A DNA stretch of 64,000 bases from Cohaesibacter gelatinilyticus (GCF_900215605.1 NZ_OBEL01000002.1:124001-188000); one strand, 5' to 3'. Counted from the stretch's first letter, positions 9,319 through 18,633 are shown. Notes: generated by a model not told the origin, from the sequence alone. Made by a program: numbers and translations.

Positions 9319-9348
9319 TACAATAATTCTAATTTTGGAATTATTGTA
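9319..9348. promoter_or_regulatory. Perfect 11-bp inverted repeat, candidate operator
   Basis: Arms TACAATAATTC (9319-9329) and GAATTATTGTA (9338-9348) are separated by 8 nt. The palindrome lies in the divergent region, 13 bp upstream of the regulator start at 9362. It is a plausible autoregulatory operator for the YheO-type regulator, possibly also affecting the copper operon. A TTGACG at 9301 could be a -35 element, but no convincing -10 is visible. Confidence 0.5.
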
Positions 9349-9361
9349 CAGGATTCGTTTG

Positions 9362-9967
9362 ATGTCCCAGATCATGCTCCTCGCTCCCATCTGCCGCGCC
9401 ATTGTCCGCCTGATGCCCGGACAGGTGGAAGTGGTGCTGCATGACCTCGTCACAAGTCGGATTGCCCTGATTGAAAACAGCTTCTCCCCTCGCGAGGCAG
9501 GCGATGACAGCCTCAGCGAACTTGGCGATTTCCAATCTGAGCTTAAAGACGATGACACCATCGGCCCCTATATGAAGTCCAATTCCGATGGCGCAAGGCT
9601 GCGCTCAGTCTCTGCTCTCATACGCGATGAGCAGGGAAATCCAGCGGCGCTTTTCTGCATCAATATGCGCGTTGAAGCGATGGAAATGGCCCGCGATATT
9701 CTGGCCGCTTTTACGCAAATCGAAGCTGCGCCCACATCGGAACTGCTGCGCAACGACTGGCGCGAGGTCACCAATGCCATCATCGCCGCCACGCTGAAGG
9801 AGCTGAAACTCTCCTTCAATCAGCTGAAAAAACCAGAGCGCGAAATCATCGTCGAGCGGCTGATCAGCGCCGATATTTTCACCGCCCGTGGCGCTGTCGA
9901 TTATGTGGCCGAGGCTTTGGGTGTCTCCCGTGCCACGCTCTATACTCTCATCAAACAAAGCAAATAG
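9362..9967 (+). CDS. YheO/DauR-type transcriptional regulator (PAS-like plus HTH)
   Basis: 201 residues. The N-terminal two thirds match the YheO-like PAS ligand-sensing domain (LMPGQVEVVLHDL, then RLRSVSALIRDEQGNPAALFCIN). The last 60 residues form a Fis-like HTH (ARGAVDYVAEALGVSRATLY). The start is ATG 9362 with AGGA 8 nt upstream; the longer TTG start at 9335 falls within the inverted repeat. It is 9 bp before the aminotransferase gene and 15 bp after a perfect palindrome. Relatives such as DauR regulate amino-acid catabolism, which fits control of the two PLP/PMP-linked genes downstream. Confidence 0.85.
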   Translation: MSQIMLLAPICRAIVRLMPGQVEVVLHDLVTSRIALIENSFSPREAGDDSLSELGDFQSELKDDDTIGPYMKSNSDGARLRSVSALIRDEQGNPAALFCINMRVEAMEMARDILAAFTQIEAAPTSELLRNDWREVTNAIIAATLKELKLSFNQLKKPEREIIVERLISADIFTARGAVDYVAEALGVSRATLYTLIKQSK

Positions 9968-9976
9968 GAGGCTGTC

Positions 9977-11146
9977 ATGACTGCTCCCCGGCCCATGCGC
10001 AATTTTGGTTTGGAAGTCTTTTTCTCCGAGTGGGAATTCAAGGCCAAACATCACATGACCGCTTCCGATATGGAAAGTCTCGCCGTGCCGGATCTGCTGG
10101 CCATGGCAAGCCCGCAAGACCGTGAGGCCTATAAAAATCTTTGGCTTGGCTATACCCAGACCTGGGGCCTGCCCGAGCTGCGCGCCGAGATTGCCAGCAC
10201 CTATGAGAGCATGAGCGATGACAATATCCTCTGTCTCGCAGGGGCTGGCGAAGGCCTTTATATGGTCGCAAAGACGCTGCTGACCAAAGACGATCATGCC
10301 ATCGTCCCGACACCCAATTATCAAAGCGCCGAGACCGTGCCGCTGTCTGTCTGTGAAGTCACGGGCCTGCCCATGCGACAAGGCAATATGAAAGGCGGTT
10401 GGGCAATTGATCTGGACGCCTTGCGCGATGCCATTCGCCCCAATACCAAGCTGTTATCGCTGAACTTTCCGCACAATCCTACGGGCATGCTGATCCCCAA
10501 AGCCGATCTGGAACCTTTGGTCGAGATCTGCCGGGAGCATGATATCTGGATCCTCAGCGATGAAGTCTATCGCGGTGTGGAACTGGACCCCAATGACCGC
10601 CTGCCGCAGATTGCCGACATCTACGAAAAGGGCATCTCGCTGAATGTGATGTCAAAGGCCTATGGCCTGCCCGGCTTGCGCATTGGCTGGATTGCCAGCC
10701 AGGACAAAGCCTTTCTGGAACAGATCGAGCGCTACAAACATTATCTCTCCATCTGCAATTCCGCCCCATCCGAACATCTGGCGCTGATCGCCCTGAAAGC
10801 CCGCGAGCAGATCCTTGGACGCAATCATGGCCTGTTGCAGCGAAACATCACAGCATTGGAACAGCTCTTTGCTGACTTCCCCGGTCTGATCGATTGGACC
10901 CGCCCTCTGGGTGGTTGCGTTGCCTTCCCGCGCTTTACCGGACCGGAAGGCGGTGAAGCCTTCTGCCGTACCTTGCTGGAAGAAAGCGGCGTTCTGCTAC
11001 TGCCAAGTTCGATCTATGGCTCAGATCTGGGAGAAATACCAAAAGATCATTTCCGCATCGGCTTTGGCCGCGATAAGGTCTTCGAAGATGGTCTGAGCGC
11101 CATGCGCAAACATTTCGAAAATCACTATTCCAGCTATCGGGCGTAA
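9977..11146 (+). CDS. PLP-dependent aminotransferase, class I/II
   Basis: 389 residues with the complete fold-type I set: the loop NFPHNPTG near residue 160, SDEVYRG near 185, the Schiff-base Lys in VMSKAYGLPGLRIGW near 227, and the phosphate-binding Arg in HFRIGFGR near the C-terminus. The substrate is not evident; a capreomycidine-synthase-like or other amino-acid transaminase or lyase are both possible. It is 9 bp after the YheO-type regulator and 6 bp before the PNPOx-like gene, forming a three-gene operon. Confidence 0.88.
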   Translation: MTAPRPMRNFGLEVFFSEWEFKAKHHMTASDMESLAVPDLLAMASPQDREAYKNLWLGYTQTWGLPELRAEIASTYESMSDDNILCLAGAGEGLYMVAKTLLTKDDHAIVPTPNYQSAETVPLSVCEVTGLPMRQGNMKGGWAIDLDALRDAIRPNTKLLSLNFPHNPTGMLIPKADLEPLVEICREHDIWILSDEVYRGVELDPNDRLPQIADIYEKGISLNVMSKAYGLPGLRIGWIASQDKAFLEQIERYKHYLSICNSAPSEHLALIALKAREQILGRNHGLLQRNITALEQLFADFPGLIDWTRPLGGCVAFPRFTGPEGGEAFCRTLLEESGVLLLPSSIYGSDLGEIPKDHFRIGFGRDKVFEDGLSAMRKHFENHYSSYRA

Positions 11147-11152
11147 ATCACA

Positions 11153-11743
11153 ATGAGCGATCTTTTCCTGACCCAGATCGAACAAAGCGCCTGGACGCAA
11201 TTGTCAGAGAGTAGCCGCGATCCGCAAGCGGCCTTTCGCTATCTGACCCTTTGCTCGGTGGACGGAAAATCACGACCACAGGCCCGCACCGTGGTGCTGC
11301 GAGAGGTGGATACTGACGCCCGCCTTCTGGAATTTCATACTGACATCCGCAGCCCAAAATGGCAGGAATTGACTGCCAACCCGAACGCTAGCGTGCTTGG
11401 CTATTGCCCAGTCACACGCATCCAGCTGCGCCTGCAAGGCGAAGTGGAATTGTTCGGCCATGGCACAGAGCTGGCAAACTCCGCATGGGACGCCCTCTCC
11501 TATTGGACACGCACCACCTATATGGGTGGCCCTCCGGGAGACGAGAAAGCCTTGGGCACACCAGAAGATGTTCCTGCGCCAAACAGCGTAAGCGAGGCAG
11601 AAGGACAAAAGGTCTTTGGCGTTGTACGTTTCAAGGCGCAGTCTCTGGATTGGTTCCAGTTGAAGCAGCAAGACAACAAACGCGCCTTGTTTGACTACGC
11701 CCCATCTGGCGCGCTGACAGAGCGCTGCTTGATCAATCCATAA
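11153..11743 (+). CDS. Pyridoxamine 5'-phosphate oxidase-family flavoprotein
   Basis: 196 residues with a split-barrel FMN-binding fold: RYLTLCSVDGKSRPQARTVV in the N-terminal strand pair, then FHTDIRSPKWQEL and LRLQGEVELFG. The C-terminal substrate-binding segment of true PdxH is not obvious, so vitamin B6 oxidation is uncertain. The family includes general FMN oxidoreductases. It sits 6 bp after an aminotransferase gene and probably belongs to the same operon. Confidence 0.8.
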   Translation: MSDLFLTQIEQSAWTQLSESSRDPQAAFRYLTLCSVDGKSRPQARTVVLREVDTDARLLEFHTDIRSPKWQELTANPNASVLGYCPVTRIQLRLQGEVELFGHGTELANSAWDALSYWTRTTYMGGPPGDEKALGTPEDVPAPNSVSEAEGQKVFGVVRFKAQSLDWFQLKQQDNKRALFDYAPSGALTERCLINP

Positions 11744-11878
11744 ATTCACTTTCTCTTCTCTATCAAAGACTTCGCTTGGCTCTTGCTACATTTGTAGCTA
11801 TATCTCAGGAGCTTGGCTGCTCCTATCCTGAGCATCATGCGGCGGATATGCCGAGTGCCAGCCTTGGGAGGCGACAGC

Positions 11879-12391
11879 ATGGCCAGACTATTAACTGCAA
11901 TCGCGGTATTGTTCCTGATGATCCATCCGCATCAACTCAGCGCGGAAGATTATGAGCCTGGCTTCAGTGTTTATGACCCCAATCGCAAATGCCATCAGGC
12001 CTGGTGCTATATGGGCAAGCCCAGCGAAGAAGTGGGGTCCATTCAACAGCCCTTTCATCCAGAAGACTATACCGGCGTCGGGCTTGGCATGTTCGTCAAG
12101 GACTTTCGCATTGATTTCATGGAAATGCCCTTCCATGATACGGGCAATTACAGCGTGAAACTGATTGTCCTGACCAATAAAGGCGATGGGAAGTTTCGCA
12201 AGGATATAGTCTATAAGGGAAGAGCAGCCCTGAAAGAGTCCGTTCTTTTCATCCCGTCAGAGCCCGCCATTGCCCGCAGCTTCATGCGCGGCCGATTTGT
12301 CAGCGTCTATATCTATCGCAACGGCAAGCCCTATGTGGCCACCCTCTTCCCGCTCTATGGTTTCACCAAAGCCTATAGCCACATCCGTTAG
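11879..12391 (+). CDS. Secreted protein of unknown function
   Basis: 170 residues. The N-terminus is a signal peptide (LLTAIAVLFLMIHPHQLSA, cleaved near residue 22). The mature protein is soluble and beta-rich with two cysteines close together (KCHQAWCYMG) that may form a disulfide. Start ATG 11879 is supported by GGGAGG 7 nt upstream; the 11813 start has no ribosome site. No family recognised. It stands alone, 135 bp after the PNPOx-like gene. Confidence 0.65.
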   Translation: MARLLTAIAVLFLMIHPHQLSAEDYEPGFSVYDPNRKCHQAWCYMGKPSEEVGSIQQPFHPEDYTGVGLGMFVKDFRIDFMEMPFHDTGNYSVKLIVLTNKGDGKFRKDIVYKGRAALKESVLFIPSEPAIARSFMRGRFVSVYIYRNGKPYVATLFPLYGFTKAYSHIR

Positions 12392-12591
12392 ATCTGACCG
12401 CAACAGGATAGCAAGCACCCACGAGACGGCATCCGGGGAATTAACAAGCGGAGATATGGCAAATCAGGATAGAGGCCTGAAGTTTGAAGACATTGACAAA
12501 AATTGGTCTGAAATCTGGTTCAGGAATGCTAACTGAAAGTCATAGATCTACTGCAAAAACCTGATCCCGCCGTCAGAGAAAGAAAGAAACC

Positions 12592-13746
12592 TTGTCAATC
12601 ATAACACTGGCTGTTTCTGGCTATCGCTCTCTTCGCAGCCTAATCCTTCCATTGGAAAACCTGACCGTCGTCACTGGAGCAAATGGAACAGGAAAATCCA
12701 GCTTATACCGTAACCTGCGCCTTCTGGCAGAGGTCTCTCAAGGTCGATGCATCGCATCTCTTGCAGCCGAAGGCGGGCTTCGCTCCACCATGTGGGCCGG
12801 AAAAAGCAATTACTCCTCTACAATGCGCAGGGGTGTCTCTCCCATACAAGGCAATGTCGGCGACTCCCCCGTATCTCTCAGGCTCGGATTTGCTTCTGAC
12901 GATTACGGATATGCAATTGATCTGGGCCTTCCCATTCCGGACAGAACAATGTTTGGCCACGACCCGGTCATAAAGGCGGAAGCAGTCTGGGTTGGAGAAT
13001 ATCTTTCACGTCGTAACACCATAGCAAGCCGCGCTGGTTCAAGCGTCATGGTTCAGGGTGAAGACGGCAGACTGAGAACAACAATCAGTGATATGGCTCC
13101 CTTTGAGAGCATGATGATGAGAGCTGCCGATCCGACCAACGCAATGGAGCTTTTGCTGTTGCGAGACCGTATGCGGGCCTGGCGCTTTTATGATCATTTT
13201 CGAATTGACCAGGATGCACCGGCAAGGCATCCGCGCATCGGAACACGGACCATTGCATTGTCGTCTGATGGGTCTGATTTGGCCGCAGCAATTCAAACCA
13301 TTCGGGAAATCGGTGATGGCCCGGCATTTGACAGAGCCATTGAAGACGCTTTTCCCGGTTCGCAAATATTGGTTGATATTCGCGATGGTTTCTTTTCCAT
13401 TGCCATGCAGCAGCAGGGTCTTTCACGACCTCTGACGGCATCCGAATTGTCAGATGGAACACTCCGATATGTCCTGCTGGCTGCAGCACTTCATACGCCT
13501 CGGCCCCCATCTCTGATGATACTGAACGAACCAGAGAGCAGTCTGCATCCCAGTCTTTTGGAACCATTGGCTCAAATGATCGCCAATGCATCAAGGGCCA
13601 GCCAGGTCATCATCGTCTCTCACGCAAGCTCTCTGACGGAAAGCCTCACCAAACAGGGAGCCACCAGCCTCGGACTTCAGAAGGAAGAAGGCGAAACCAT
13701 CGTCCCCGACATCGAAATTCCACCCTGGAAATGGCCTCAACGATAA
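12592..13746 (+). CDS. AAA-family ATPase of the COG4637 / RecF-like type
   Basis: 384 residues with an ABC/SMC-type ATPase core: Walker A TGANGTGKSS (about 29-38), the long insert typical of RecF/OLD-like proteins, signature-like ELSDGTLRYVLLAAAL (about 290), Walker B LMILNEPESSLHP (about 315) and H-loop IIVSHASS. The Walker B Asp is replaced by Asn (NEPE), which I recall as common in this subfamily. There is no TOPRIM nuclease domain, so it is not an OLD nuclease. The start appears to be TTG 12592 because no ATG precedes the Walker A. Cellular role unknown. Confidence 0.8.
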   Translation: MSIITLAVSGYRSLRSLILPLENLTVVTGANGTGKSSLYRNLRLLAEVSQGRCIASLAAEGGLRSTMWAGKSNYSSTMRRGVSPIQGNVGDSPVSLRLGFASDDYGYAIDLGLPIPDRTMFGHDPVIKAEAVWVGEYLSRRNTIASRAGSSVMVQGEDGRLRTTISDMAPFESMMMRAADPTNAMELLLLRDRMRAWRFYDHFRIDQDAPARHPRIGTRTIALSSDGSDLAAAIQTIREIGDGPAFDRAIEDAFPGSQILVDIRDGFFSIAMQQQGLSRPLTASELSDGTLRYVLLAAALHTPRPPSLMILNEPESSLHPSLLEPLAQMIANASRASQVIIVSHASSLTESLTKQGATSLGLQKEEGETIVPDIEIPPWKWPQR

Positions 13747-13809
13747 AACAAGACGGACCGCCAATATTCTTTCACTACACCATCAGAACCTGATCAAATG
13801 GAGATTTTC

Positions 13810-14103
13810 ATGAAAACAATCGCGACCGCCCTATTGAGCATTGCTCTTCTCATATCTCCTGCCCTGGCTCAGCTGGACTTCATCGTGATTGGCGGCATGC
13901 ATCAACCTGCCGCCAAGAATGTAGAGAAAGCCAACATCATCGCCATTCGCTGCTCAGACGGCAAAAAATACTTCATCTATAGCTATTTCCGCAGCTCCGG
14001 CCCCAACTATCGCGCCATCGAGCCACCAAAATGGGGCAACCCGATTGGCGGCATGGATTATCCAAACTTCGAAGATGCAGTCCACGCCGCTTGCTATACA
14101 TAG
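13810..14103 (+). CDS. Small secreted protein of unknown function
   Basis: 97 residues beginning with a clear signal peptide (MKTIATALLSIALLISPALA). The mature part of about 75 residues has two cysteines (AIRCSDGKK and HAACYT) that could form a disulfide, and aromatic-rich segments. Start ATG 13810 is preceded by GGAG at 6 nt; the ATG at 13798 overlaps that ribosome site. It follows the ATPase gene by 63 bp. No family recognised. Confidence 0.65.
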   Translation: MKTIATALLSIALLISPALAQLDFIVIGGMHQPAAKNVEKANIIAIRCSDGKKYFIYSYFRSSGPNYRAIEPPKWGNPIGGMDYPNFEDAVHAACYT

Positions 14104-14119
14104 GGCAAGGAAGACCGAG

Positions 14120-14500
14120 CTAGCGATAAAAATAGGCTGACAGGACGGCCAGCCCTGTCAGCAACAAAAAAGGCCAACCAGCATGGCGACCACGGGTGGC
14201 TATCAGATCGAACAGTCCGATCCCTGCAAAGCAAGATCCTATGGACAGCAGAATGACGGCTCCCAGATCGTCAGGCTTGAACGCATAGGCATAGAGGATG
14301 ATGGCTAGAACAAGCCATGTCATCGATGTCACATGCCATGCAGAGCGCAAGACCAAACGCGATAATGCACTTTCCAGCACCCGGTTGCCACGTTTTTTGA
14401 AAAGCGGCCGCAGCAGATAAGCTTCGCCACCGATTGAGTGCAAAATGGCCGTAAGCATCAACCCGCCAATGCCAAAAAGAACCAATAGCTCAAAACTCAT
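14120..14500 (-). CDS. Small integral membrane protein
   Basis: 126 residues with four predicted membrane helices (MSFELLVLFGIGGLMLTAIL; TSMTWLVLAIILYAYAF; AVILLSIGSCFAGIGLFDLI; GWPFLLLTGLAVLSAYF). The ATG at 14500 has GAGG about 12 nt upstream; the in-frame TTG at 14518 is less likely. It is 93 bp downstream of the DUF1826 gene on the same strand and could be read through from the Zur-boxed promoter. No function can be assigned. Confidence 0.65.
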   Translation of the reverse strand: MSFELLVLFGIGGLMLTAILHSIGGEAYLLRPLFKKRGNRVLESALSRLVLRSAWHVTSMTWLVLAIILYAYAFKPDDLGAVILLSIGSCFAGIGLFDLIATRGRHAGWPFLLLTGLAVLSAYFYR

Positions 14501-14593
14501 ATGACTCGCGCCTCGCAAATATAGCCACGCACATCATAAGGGGTATATGAGCGTAATCTCAATGCCGGGTTTGCCGCTATATATTGAATGCAA

Positions 14594-15211
14594 TCAGCCA
14601 ATCGGGTCAAACACCAGAAGCAGTCTTGGTCCGGTTCCTTTCGGCACTTCCGGCGAGCGATGAACAAGCATGCATTGCTCATCTGATGGCCATTGCTTGC
14701 CCCGGAACAATCCAACGCTGCCCAAAGCCACCTGATTGTAGCAATCTGGCCGCTCTCTCAAGGCATCAACCACATAGAGCGTACCCTGCCCCCGATAGGT
14801 ACAGAGGAGACGAGCCGCGACATTGTCCAGATGAAAGCGCGGGCACATCACCTCATCGGCCACATCCAGACGGATTTTGACCCGCTCGACCTTCATGACC
14901 TTCCCAAACAGTTTGGCCATCTGGGCAACATCATCAAGAAAAGCCTCTCTGCCTTCGCAGGCAGAGATCTTCTTCTCTTCACATTCGTTAAGTACAAGCG
15001 AATGCACCCCTTCAATGGCGACTTCTTCGCACACTTCCGGCAATCGATCCGACGACAGACCACTGACCCAATCCTGCAAGGCAGGATCCAATCGCCTATC
15101 CCAAATGGTTGCGGCGATGCCCGGCTGGCCAATCGAATAAAGCACCTCAGCATCGCATCCAGTCATGACATCCTGAGCAGTGAGGACTTGAACTTCCGCT
15201 AGCTGGGTCAT
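14594..15211 (-). CDS. DUF1826 domain protein
   Basis: 205 residues matching the DUF1826 family, which typically neighbours COG0523 GTPases in zinc-starvation operons. Visible family features are the central [20 protein letters not shown] and C-terminal [11 protein letters not shown], with conserved Cys and His residues suited to metal binding. The ATG at 15211 overlaps the GTPase stop codon (ATGA), so the two are translationally coupled. The longer start at 15235 would overlap more. The role is presumed to be in zinc homeostasis; the biochemical activity is not known. Confidence 0.8.
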   Translation of the reverse strand: MTQLAEVQVLTAQDVMTGCDAEVLYSIGQPGIAATIWDRRLDPALQDWVSGLSSDRLPEVCEEVAIEGVHSLVLNECEEKKISACEGREAFLDDVAQMAKLFGKVMKVERVKIRLDVADEVMCPRFHLDNVAARLLCTYRGQGTLYVVDALRERPDCYNQVALGSVGLFRGKQWPSDEQCMLVHRSPEVPKGTGPRLLLVFDPIG

Positions 15212-16422
15212 GCGCTTTGCTCTCTCATTTTCCATACAGGGAATGGGTCATCCATGGCGGCAAAGGCAGCCAGATCATCGCCTTTGTCTTCTTCGATCAA
15301 ACAGGCATCCAATCGGCTTTTGAGACCTGGCCAATCAATGCCCGTGCCAATGAAGACAATTTCCTGCCGACGGTCTCCAAACGGATCTTCCCAAAGGCGG
15401 CTCACATAATCGGTGACATGCGGATTGTCTGGCCAACGGCTCTTGGGAGTGGAGGCCCACCATTTCCCCAAGGGGCTGACATTGGAGAGCGCCCCGGCCA
15501 ACGAGAATTCCAGCACCCAATCCGGACGCGTCGCCAACCAGAAATGCCCCTTGGAGCGAATGACACCAGGCAAAGCCCCGTTCAACAGCGCGTTGATCTT
15601 GACCGGATCAAAGGGACGCCGTGCGCGATAGACAAAGGACTGCACGTCATATTCATCCGTTTCCGGCACATGATCGGCAAAACCATAGAGCTCTTTTGCC
15701 CAATGCGGATGCTCATGGGCCTTTTCAAAATCGAACATCCCGGTATTCAACACATCGCGTGCCGCCACATCGGAATAGTCGGTCTCGATGATTTTGGCAT
15801 CGGCATTGAGGCTGCGAATGATCTTGCGCGCGGCATCCACTTGATCAGGCCGAGCCGAGCCAACCTTGTTCAGAATGACGATATCGGCAAATTCGATCTG
15901 ATCGGTGAGCAGATGCACCAAGGTCCGGTCATCCCCCTCACCCGAAATCTCACCCCGATCACTGAGGAAATCATGGCTGGAATAATCTTTCAGCAGATTG
16001 ACCGCATCCACCACCGTGACCATCGTATCAAGGCGCGCAATATCGGACAAACTCTGCCCTTCTTCGTCACGAAATTCAAAGGTTGCCGCAACAGGCAAAG
16101 GCTCGGCAATGCCCGTGGATTCAATCAGCAGATAATCGAACTTCTTCTCATCTGCCAGCCGACGCACTTCCTGCAGCAAATCATCGCGCAAGGTGCAACA
16201 GATACAGCCATTGGACATTTCAACCAGCGTCTCATCGGTCTGGCTCAGTTCCGCCCCACCGGCCCGAACCAGATCCGCATCGATATTGACTTCAGACATG
16301 TCATTGACGATGACAGCCACCCGAAGCCCTTCGCGATTGTTCAGAACATTATTGAGCAAAGTGGTCTTTCCGACCCCTAGAAAGCCGGACAAAACCGTTA
16401 CCGGCAAGCGCGCATCTGACAT
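15208..16422 (-). CDS. COG0523 GTPase, ZigA/YciC-like zinc metallochaperone
   Basis: 404 residues of the CobW/COG0523 G3E GTPase family. Walker A is GFLGVGKTT near residue 15. The CxCC metal-binding motif is in [12 protein letters not shown] near residue 75, [13 protein letters not shown] follows, and NKVG serves as guanine recognition. The long form with a C-terminal CobW domain (RPFDPVKI) and His-rich patches (AHEHPHW) is the ZigA/YciC type that delivers zinc to client enzymes under zinc limitation. Start ATG 16422 has GGGGA 8 nt upstream. A Zur-like palindrome sits 20 bp upstream, and DUF1826 overlaps at the 3' end, both supporting zinc control. Confidence 0.9.
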   Translation of the reverse strand: MSDARLPVTVLSGFLGVGKTTLLNNVLNNREGLRVAVIVNDMSEVNIDADLVRAGGAELSQTDETLVEMSNGCICCTLRDDLLQEVRRLADEKKFDYLLIESTGIAEPLPVAATFEFRDEEGQSLSDIARLDTMVTVVDAVNLLKDYSSHDFLSDRGEISGEGDDRTLVHLLTDQIEFADIVILNKVGSARPDQVDAARKIIRSLNADAKIIETDYSDVAARDVLNTGMFDFEKAHEHPHWAKELYGFADHVPETDEYDVQSFVYRARRPFDPVKINALLNGALPGVIRSKGHFWLATRPDWVLEFSLAGALSNVSPLGKWWASTPKSRWPDNPHVTDYVSRLWEDPFGDRRQEIVFIGTGIDWPGLKSRLDACLIEEDKGDDLAAFAAMDDPFPVWKMREQSA

Positions 16423-16441
16423 GGTTGGTCCCCACAAAAAT

Positions 16442-16463
16442 ATGTAATGTTATAACGTTACAT
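16442..16463. promoter_or_regulatory. Zur-like operator upstream of COG0523 GTPase
   Basis: The sequence is an 11+11 bp palindrome with one mismatch: arms ATGTAATGTTA and TAACGTTACAT. The GTTATAAC core matches the known alphaproteobacterial Zur box. It is 20 bp from the GTPase start, in promoter position. Closely related sites occur at 49745 and 51375. Confidence 0.75.
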
Positions 16464-16596
16464 AAATGGAGATCATCCTGCTTGCAAGGATTTTTTTGGG
16501 GGCATGAATGAGAACAAACCCAGTTAGTGTGTGACGCCACCGATATCAGCGGGGCCAAGGGAGCCAAAGTCGAGAGGCAAGGGAACCACTTTCAGA

Positions 16597-16632
16597 ACAA
16601 AAAAGCCCGCCACTCGGTCCAGAATGGCGGGC
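16597..16632 (-). terminator. Intrinsic terminator of the PepSY gene
   Basis: GCCCGCCA (16605-16612) pairs with TGGCGGGC (16625-16632), an 8-bp stem with a 12-nt loop. It is followed on the minus strand by a run of T (A run at 16599-16604). It lies 26 bp past the stop of the minus-strand PepSY gene. Confidence 0.8.
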
Positions 16633-16657
16633 ACTGCTTTGGCAGTTGGTTGGGAAA

Positions 16658-17842
16658 CTAACTTGCCATTGGCGTTATGGTTGGCTTGGCTTTTGGCCGG
16701 AAAAGTGGCGAGATCAAACGTCGCCAAGCGAGGGCAAAGCCTGTCCAGACCAGAAGGAGGGACGCCAGAGAAGCCAGCCCTGCCAGCGTTTGACCGATAA
16801 TTCCATAAACTTCGCCGGTATGAAGAAAACGAATATAGCGGCGCAAAGATTGCGTTGATGCGGTCAGAGCTTCAGGGTCTTGGGTTTTTACCACCTCACC
16901 ACTCTCCCGGCTGAAAACAAGTCTTGTTTCTTTTGATGCCTGTTTTCCATTGCCCCGGTCCACCAGCACATTCACGCTCTTGGCATTGGGATTGCTTGGG
17001 ATCGTGACGGAGATGCTTGTCCAGCCACTTTGGCTTGTCTGTGCTGTTTCAAGAATGGATTGATAGGAAACCAACTGGCCGGTCTGCGTGGCCGATTTAC
17101 CCTCGCTCTTGCGAGGAGGTTGAGGCCGTTTGCCATGCACCGGCGCTTCCAGACCAAGCGAATTATACGTCACCTTGCTGGCCCAGTCATAGGAGAAGAC
17201 CACACCGGTCCCCACTACTGCCAGAAGCGGGATCATAACCCAGAATGAAAAGACATGATGCCAATTGAAGTCACGCGCTTTGGCGGTCGGCATCTTGGCC
17301 AGCACCATTCTTTGCTTCAGGAAAGGCCATTTCCACTTGCGTGGGAGCCACAGGTAAGCACCAGAAACAATCAGGAACAAAAAGGCCAGATTGGCTGCCT
17401 TGACCGTGTCCGCCCCCCAGCTATCAAAGCCGACGCTCAAACTGCGATGCACATCTTCGACAAAATGAAAGAATTGTTGAGCGGGATTGGCTGGAGCCTC
17501 AATGAAAGCGCCACTATAGGGATCGAGCAATTTCACATCACGCCGTCCTGCCCTCACTTCCACTGGTTTGGAGGGATCACTAACATAAGACAGACTGGTG
17601 CTACGCCCCGGAAAGGCCGGTGCAGCGATGGCAACCAGTTCATCAGCCGACAGCATTTCCATCTGCCCACCACTGGCCTCAATCCTTGGCTCGAACATCT
17701 CCTTAATCTGCGCCTCATAGGTCAGTAGAGCGCCGGTCAGAGCAAGAATGAAAATGACAATTCCAACGGCCACACCTGTTATCAAATGTGACCAGAAAAG
17801 AAAGCGTCTGAATGAGGATTGAGATGACTTTGAGGATGCCAT
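16658..17842 (-). CDS. PepSY-associated TM protein (iron-uptake-linked type)
   Basis: 394 residues with the PepSY_TM layout. Helix 1 is FWSHLITGVAVGIVIFILAL, followed by a periplasmic PepSY segment, two central helices (LAFLFLIVSGAYLWLP; HVFSFWVMIPLLAVVGTGVV), a second periplasmic domain, and a last helix near IIGQTLAGLASLASLLLVWT followed by a basic tail. Conserved His residues in the helices (FWSH, HVFSF) may bind haem, as proposed for related ferric-siderophore reductases. Start ATG 17842 has GGGAG 8 nt upstream. It is divergent from an Lrp gene. No Fur or Irr site is convincing by eye. Confidence 0.85.
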   Translation of the reverse strand: MASSKSSQSSFRRFLFWSHLITGVAVGIVIFILALTGALLTYEAQIKEMFEPRIEASGGQMEMLSADELVAIAAPAFPGRSTSLSYVSDPSKPVEVRAGRRDVKLLDPYSGAFIEAPANPAQQFFHFVEDVHRSLSVGFDSWGADTVKAANLAFLFLIVSGAYLWLPRKWKWPFLKQRMVLAKMPTAKARDFNWHHVFSFWVMIPLLAVVGTGVVFSYDWASKVTYNSLGLEAPVHGKRPQPPRKSEGKSATQTGQLVSYQSILETAQTSQSGWTSISVTIPSNPNAKSVNVLVDRGNGKQASKETRLVFSRESGEVVKTQDPEALTASTQSLRRYIRFLHTGEVYGIIGQTLAGLASLASLLLVWTGFALAWRRLISPLFRPKAKPTITPMAS

Positions 17843-18166
17843 GATGGACTCCCGCCCTTGGATAGTCTTGAAGGATGGAAACCAAGATGCCTGACCTCTG
17901 TCGCAGAGAGTTGTCCGCATCACCCAACAATGTCGCCCACTGTATCAGAGGCAAGATCTGACACAGTTGGTTACAAATTCCTCTCCCCCTTTTCTGTCTC
18001 TGGTTCAGCGAGATGTGAATATTCCAAAGACCAGAGCGCATCCGACATTCCAAACGATTTCCGCTCAAACAGCAACAAAAGTAAAAAATATCGATTTTTG
18101 TCCGATATTGACTCAATAATTCGGAATTGATACAAAATCACCATCTCAGGCCGGATGGAGTAGAAA
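17843..18166. promoter_or_regulatory. Divergent intergenic region with Lrp promoter and palindrome
   Basis: A good sigma-70 promoter faces right: TTGACT (18108-18113), 17-bp spacer, TACAAA (18131-18136), 31 bp before the Lrp-type start. Overlapping its -35 is an inverted repeat AATATCG (18087-18093) / CGATATT (18103-18109), a plausible site for Lrp-type autoregulation. The left half should hold the PepSY promoter, but I see no clear elements. No gene is supported here. Confidence 0.55.
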
Positions 18167-18625
18167 ATGGATAAGGTCGATCTCTTGATTTGTGACGCTG
18201 TGCAGCGCGACGGTCGGGCGTCGAGCACCGCAATCGCAGAAGCTGCTGGCGTGCCAACGTCCACGGCCAATGATCGCCTGCGTCGTCTGGCAAGCAACGA
18301 TACCATCCGCGGCTGGCATGCGGAGCTGGATCCCGAGCGCGTTGGCGCGGGTCTTGCCTGCTTTGTGCTGATCGACATGAAGTATGACGGCGAAGAAGAA
18401 GCCGTAGACATCTTGTGTGAGCGGCCAGAGGTCATGGAACTGCATCATATTTCCGGCTCCCACTCCTATCTGATGAAACTGCGGGTTCGCGACATGAATG
18501 CGGTACAGGCTTTCCTGACCAAAGTGGTCAAACCCCTCAAAGCGGTGCAAGGCACCGAAAGCATTTTCGCCCTCAAGACCCATAAGGAAAGTGCGGAAAT
18601 GCTGGTGACAAAAGCAGATGAATAG
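18167..18625 (+). CDS. Lrp/AsnC-family transcriptional regulator
   Basis: 152 residues: N-terminal winged HTH (DLLICDAVQRDGRASSTAIA then VPTSTANDRLRRL) and a C-terminal RAM/AsnC ligand-binding domain (ELHHISGSHSYLMKLRVRDM). It directly precedes a LysE-family exporter by 8 bp. Lrp relatives often sense an amino acid and switch on its exporter, so this pair is probably a self-contained amino-acid efflux unit. The ligand is unknown. Confidence 0.9.
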   Translation: MDKVDLLICDAVQRDGRASSTAIAEAAGVPTSTANDRLRRLASNDTIRGWHAELDPERVGAGLACFVLIDMKYDGEEEAVDILCERPEVMELHHISGSHSYLMKLRVRDMNAVQAFLTKVVKPLKAVQGTESIFALKTHKESAEMLVTKADE

Positions 18626-18633
18626 AGATTGGT

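Noticed and set aside
12456-12536. 26-codon ORF with GGAG ahead of it, upstream of the COG4637 ATPase gene
   Set aside because: Too short, no recognisable features, no secondary-structure context to support a leader peptide. Left as possible but unsupported.
14497-14715. 72-codon minus-strand ORF between DUF1826 and the small membrane protein
   Set aside because: Overlaps the end of DUF1826 in another frame, with no ribosome site and no domain.
15217-16380. 387-codon plus-strand ORF opposite the COG0523 GTPase
   Set aside because: Antisense shadow of a gene with intact GTPase motifs.
16442-16463. ArsR/SmtB-type operator instead of Zur
   Set aside because: The GTTATAAC core with flanking ATGTAA/TTACAT and the linked COG0523/DUF1826 genes fit Zur better than the imperfect 12-2-12 ArsR sites.
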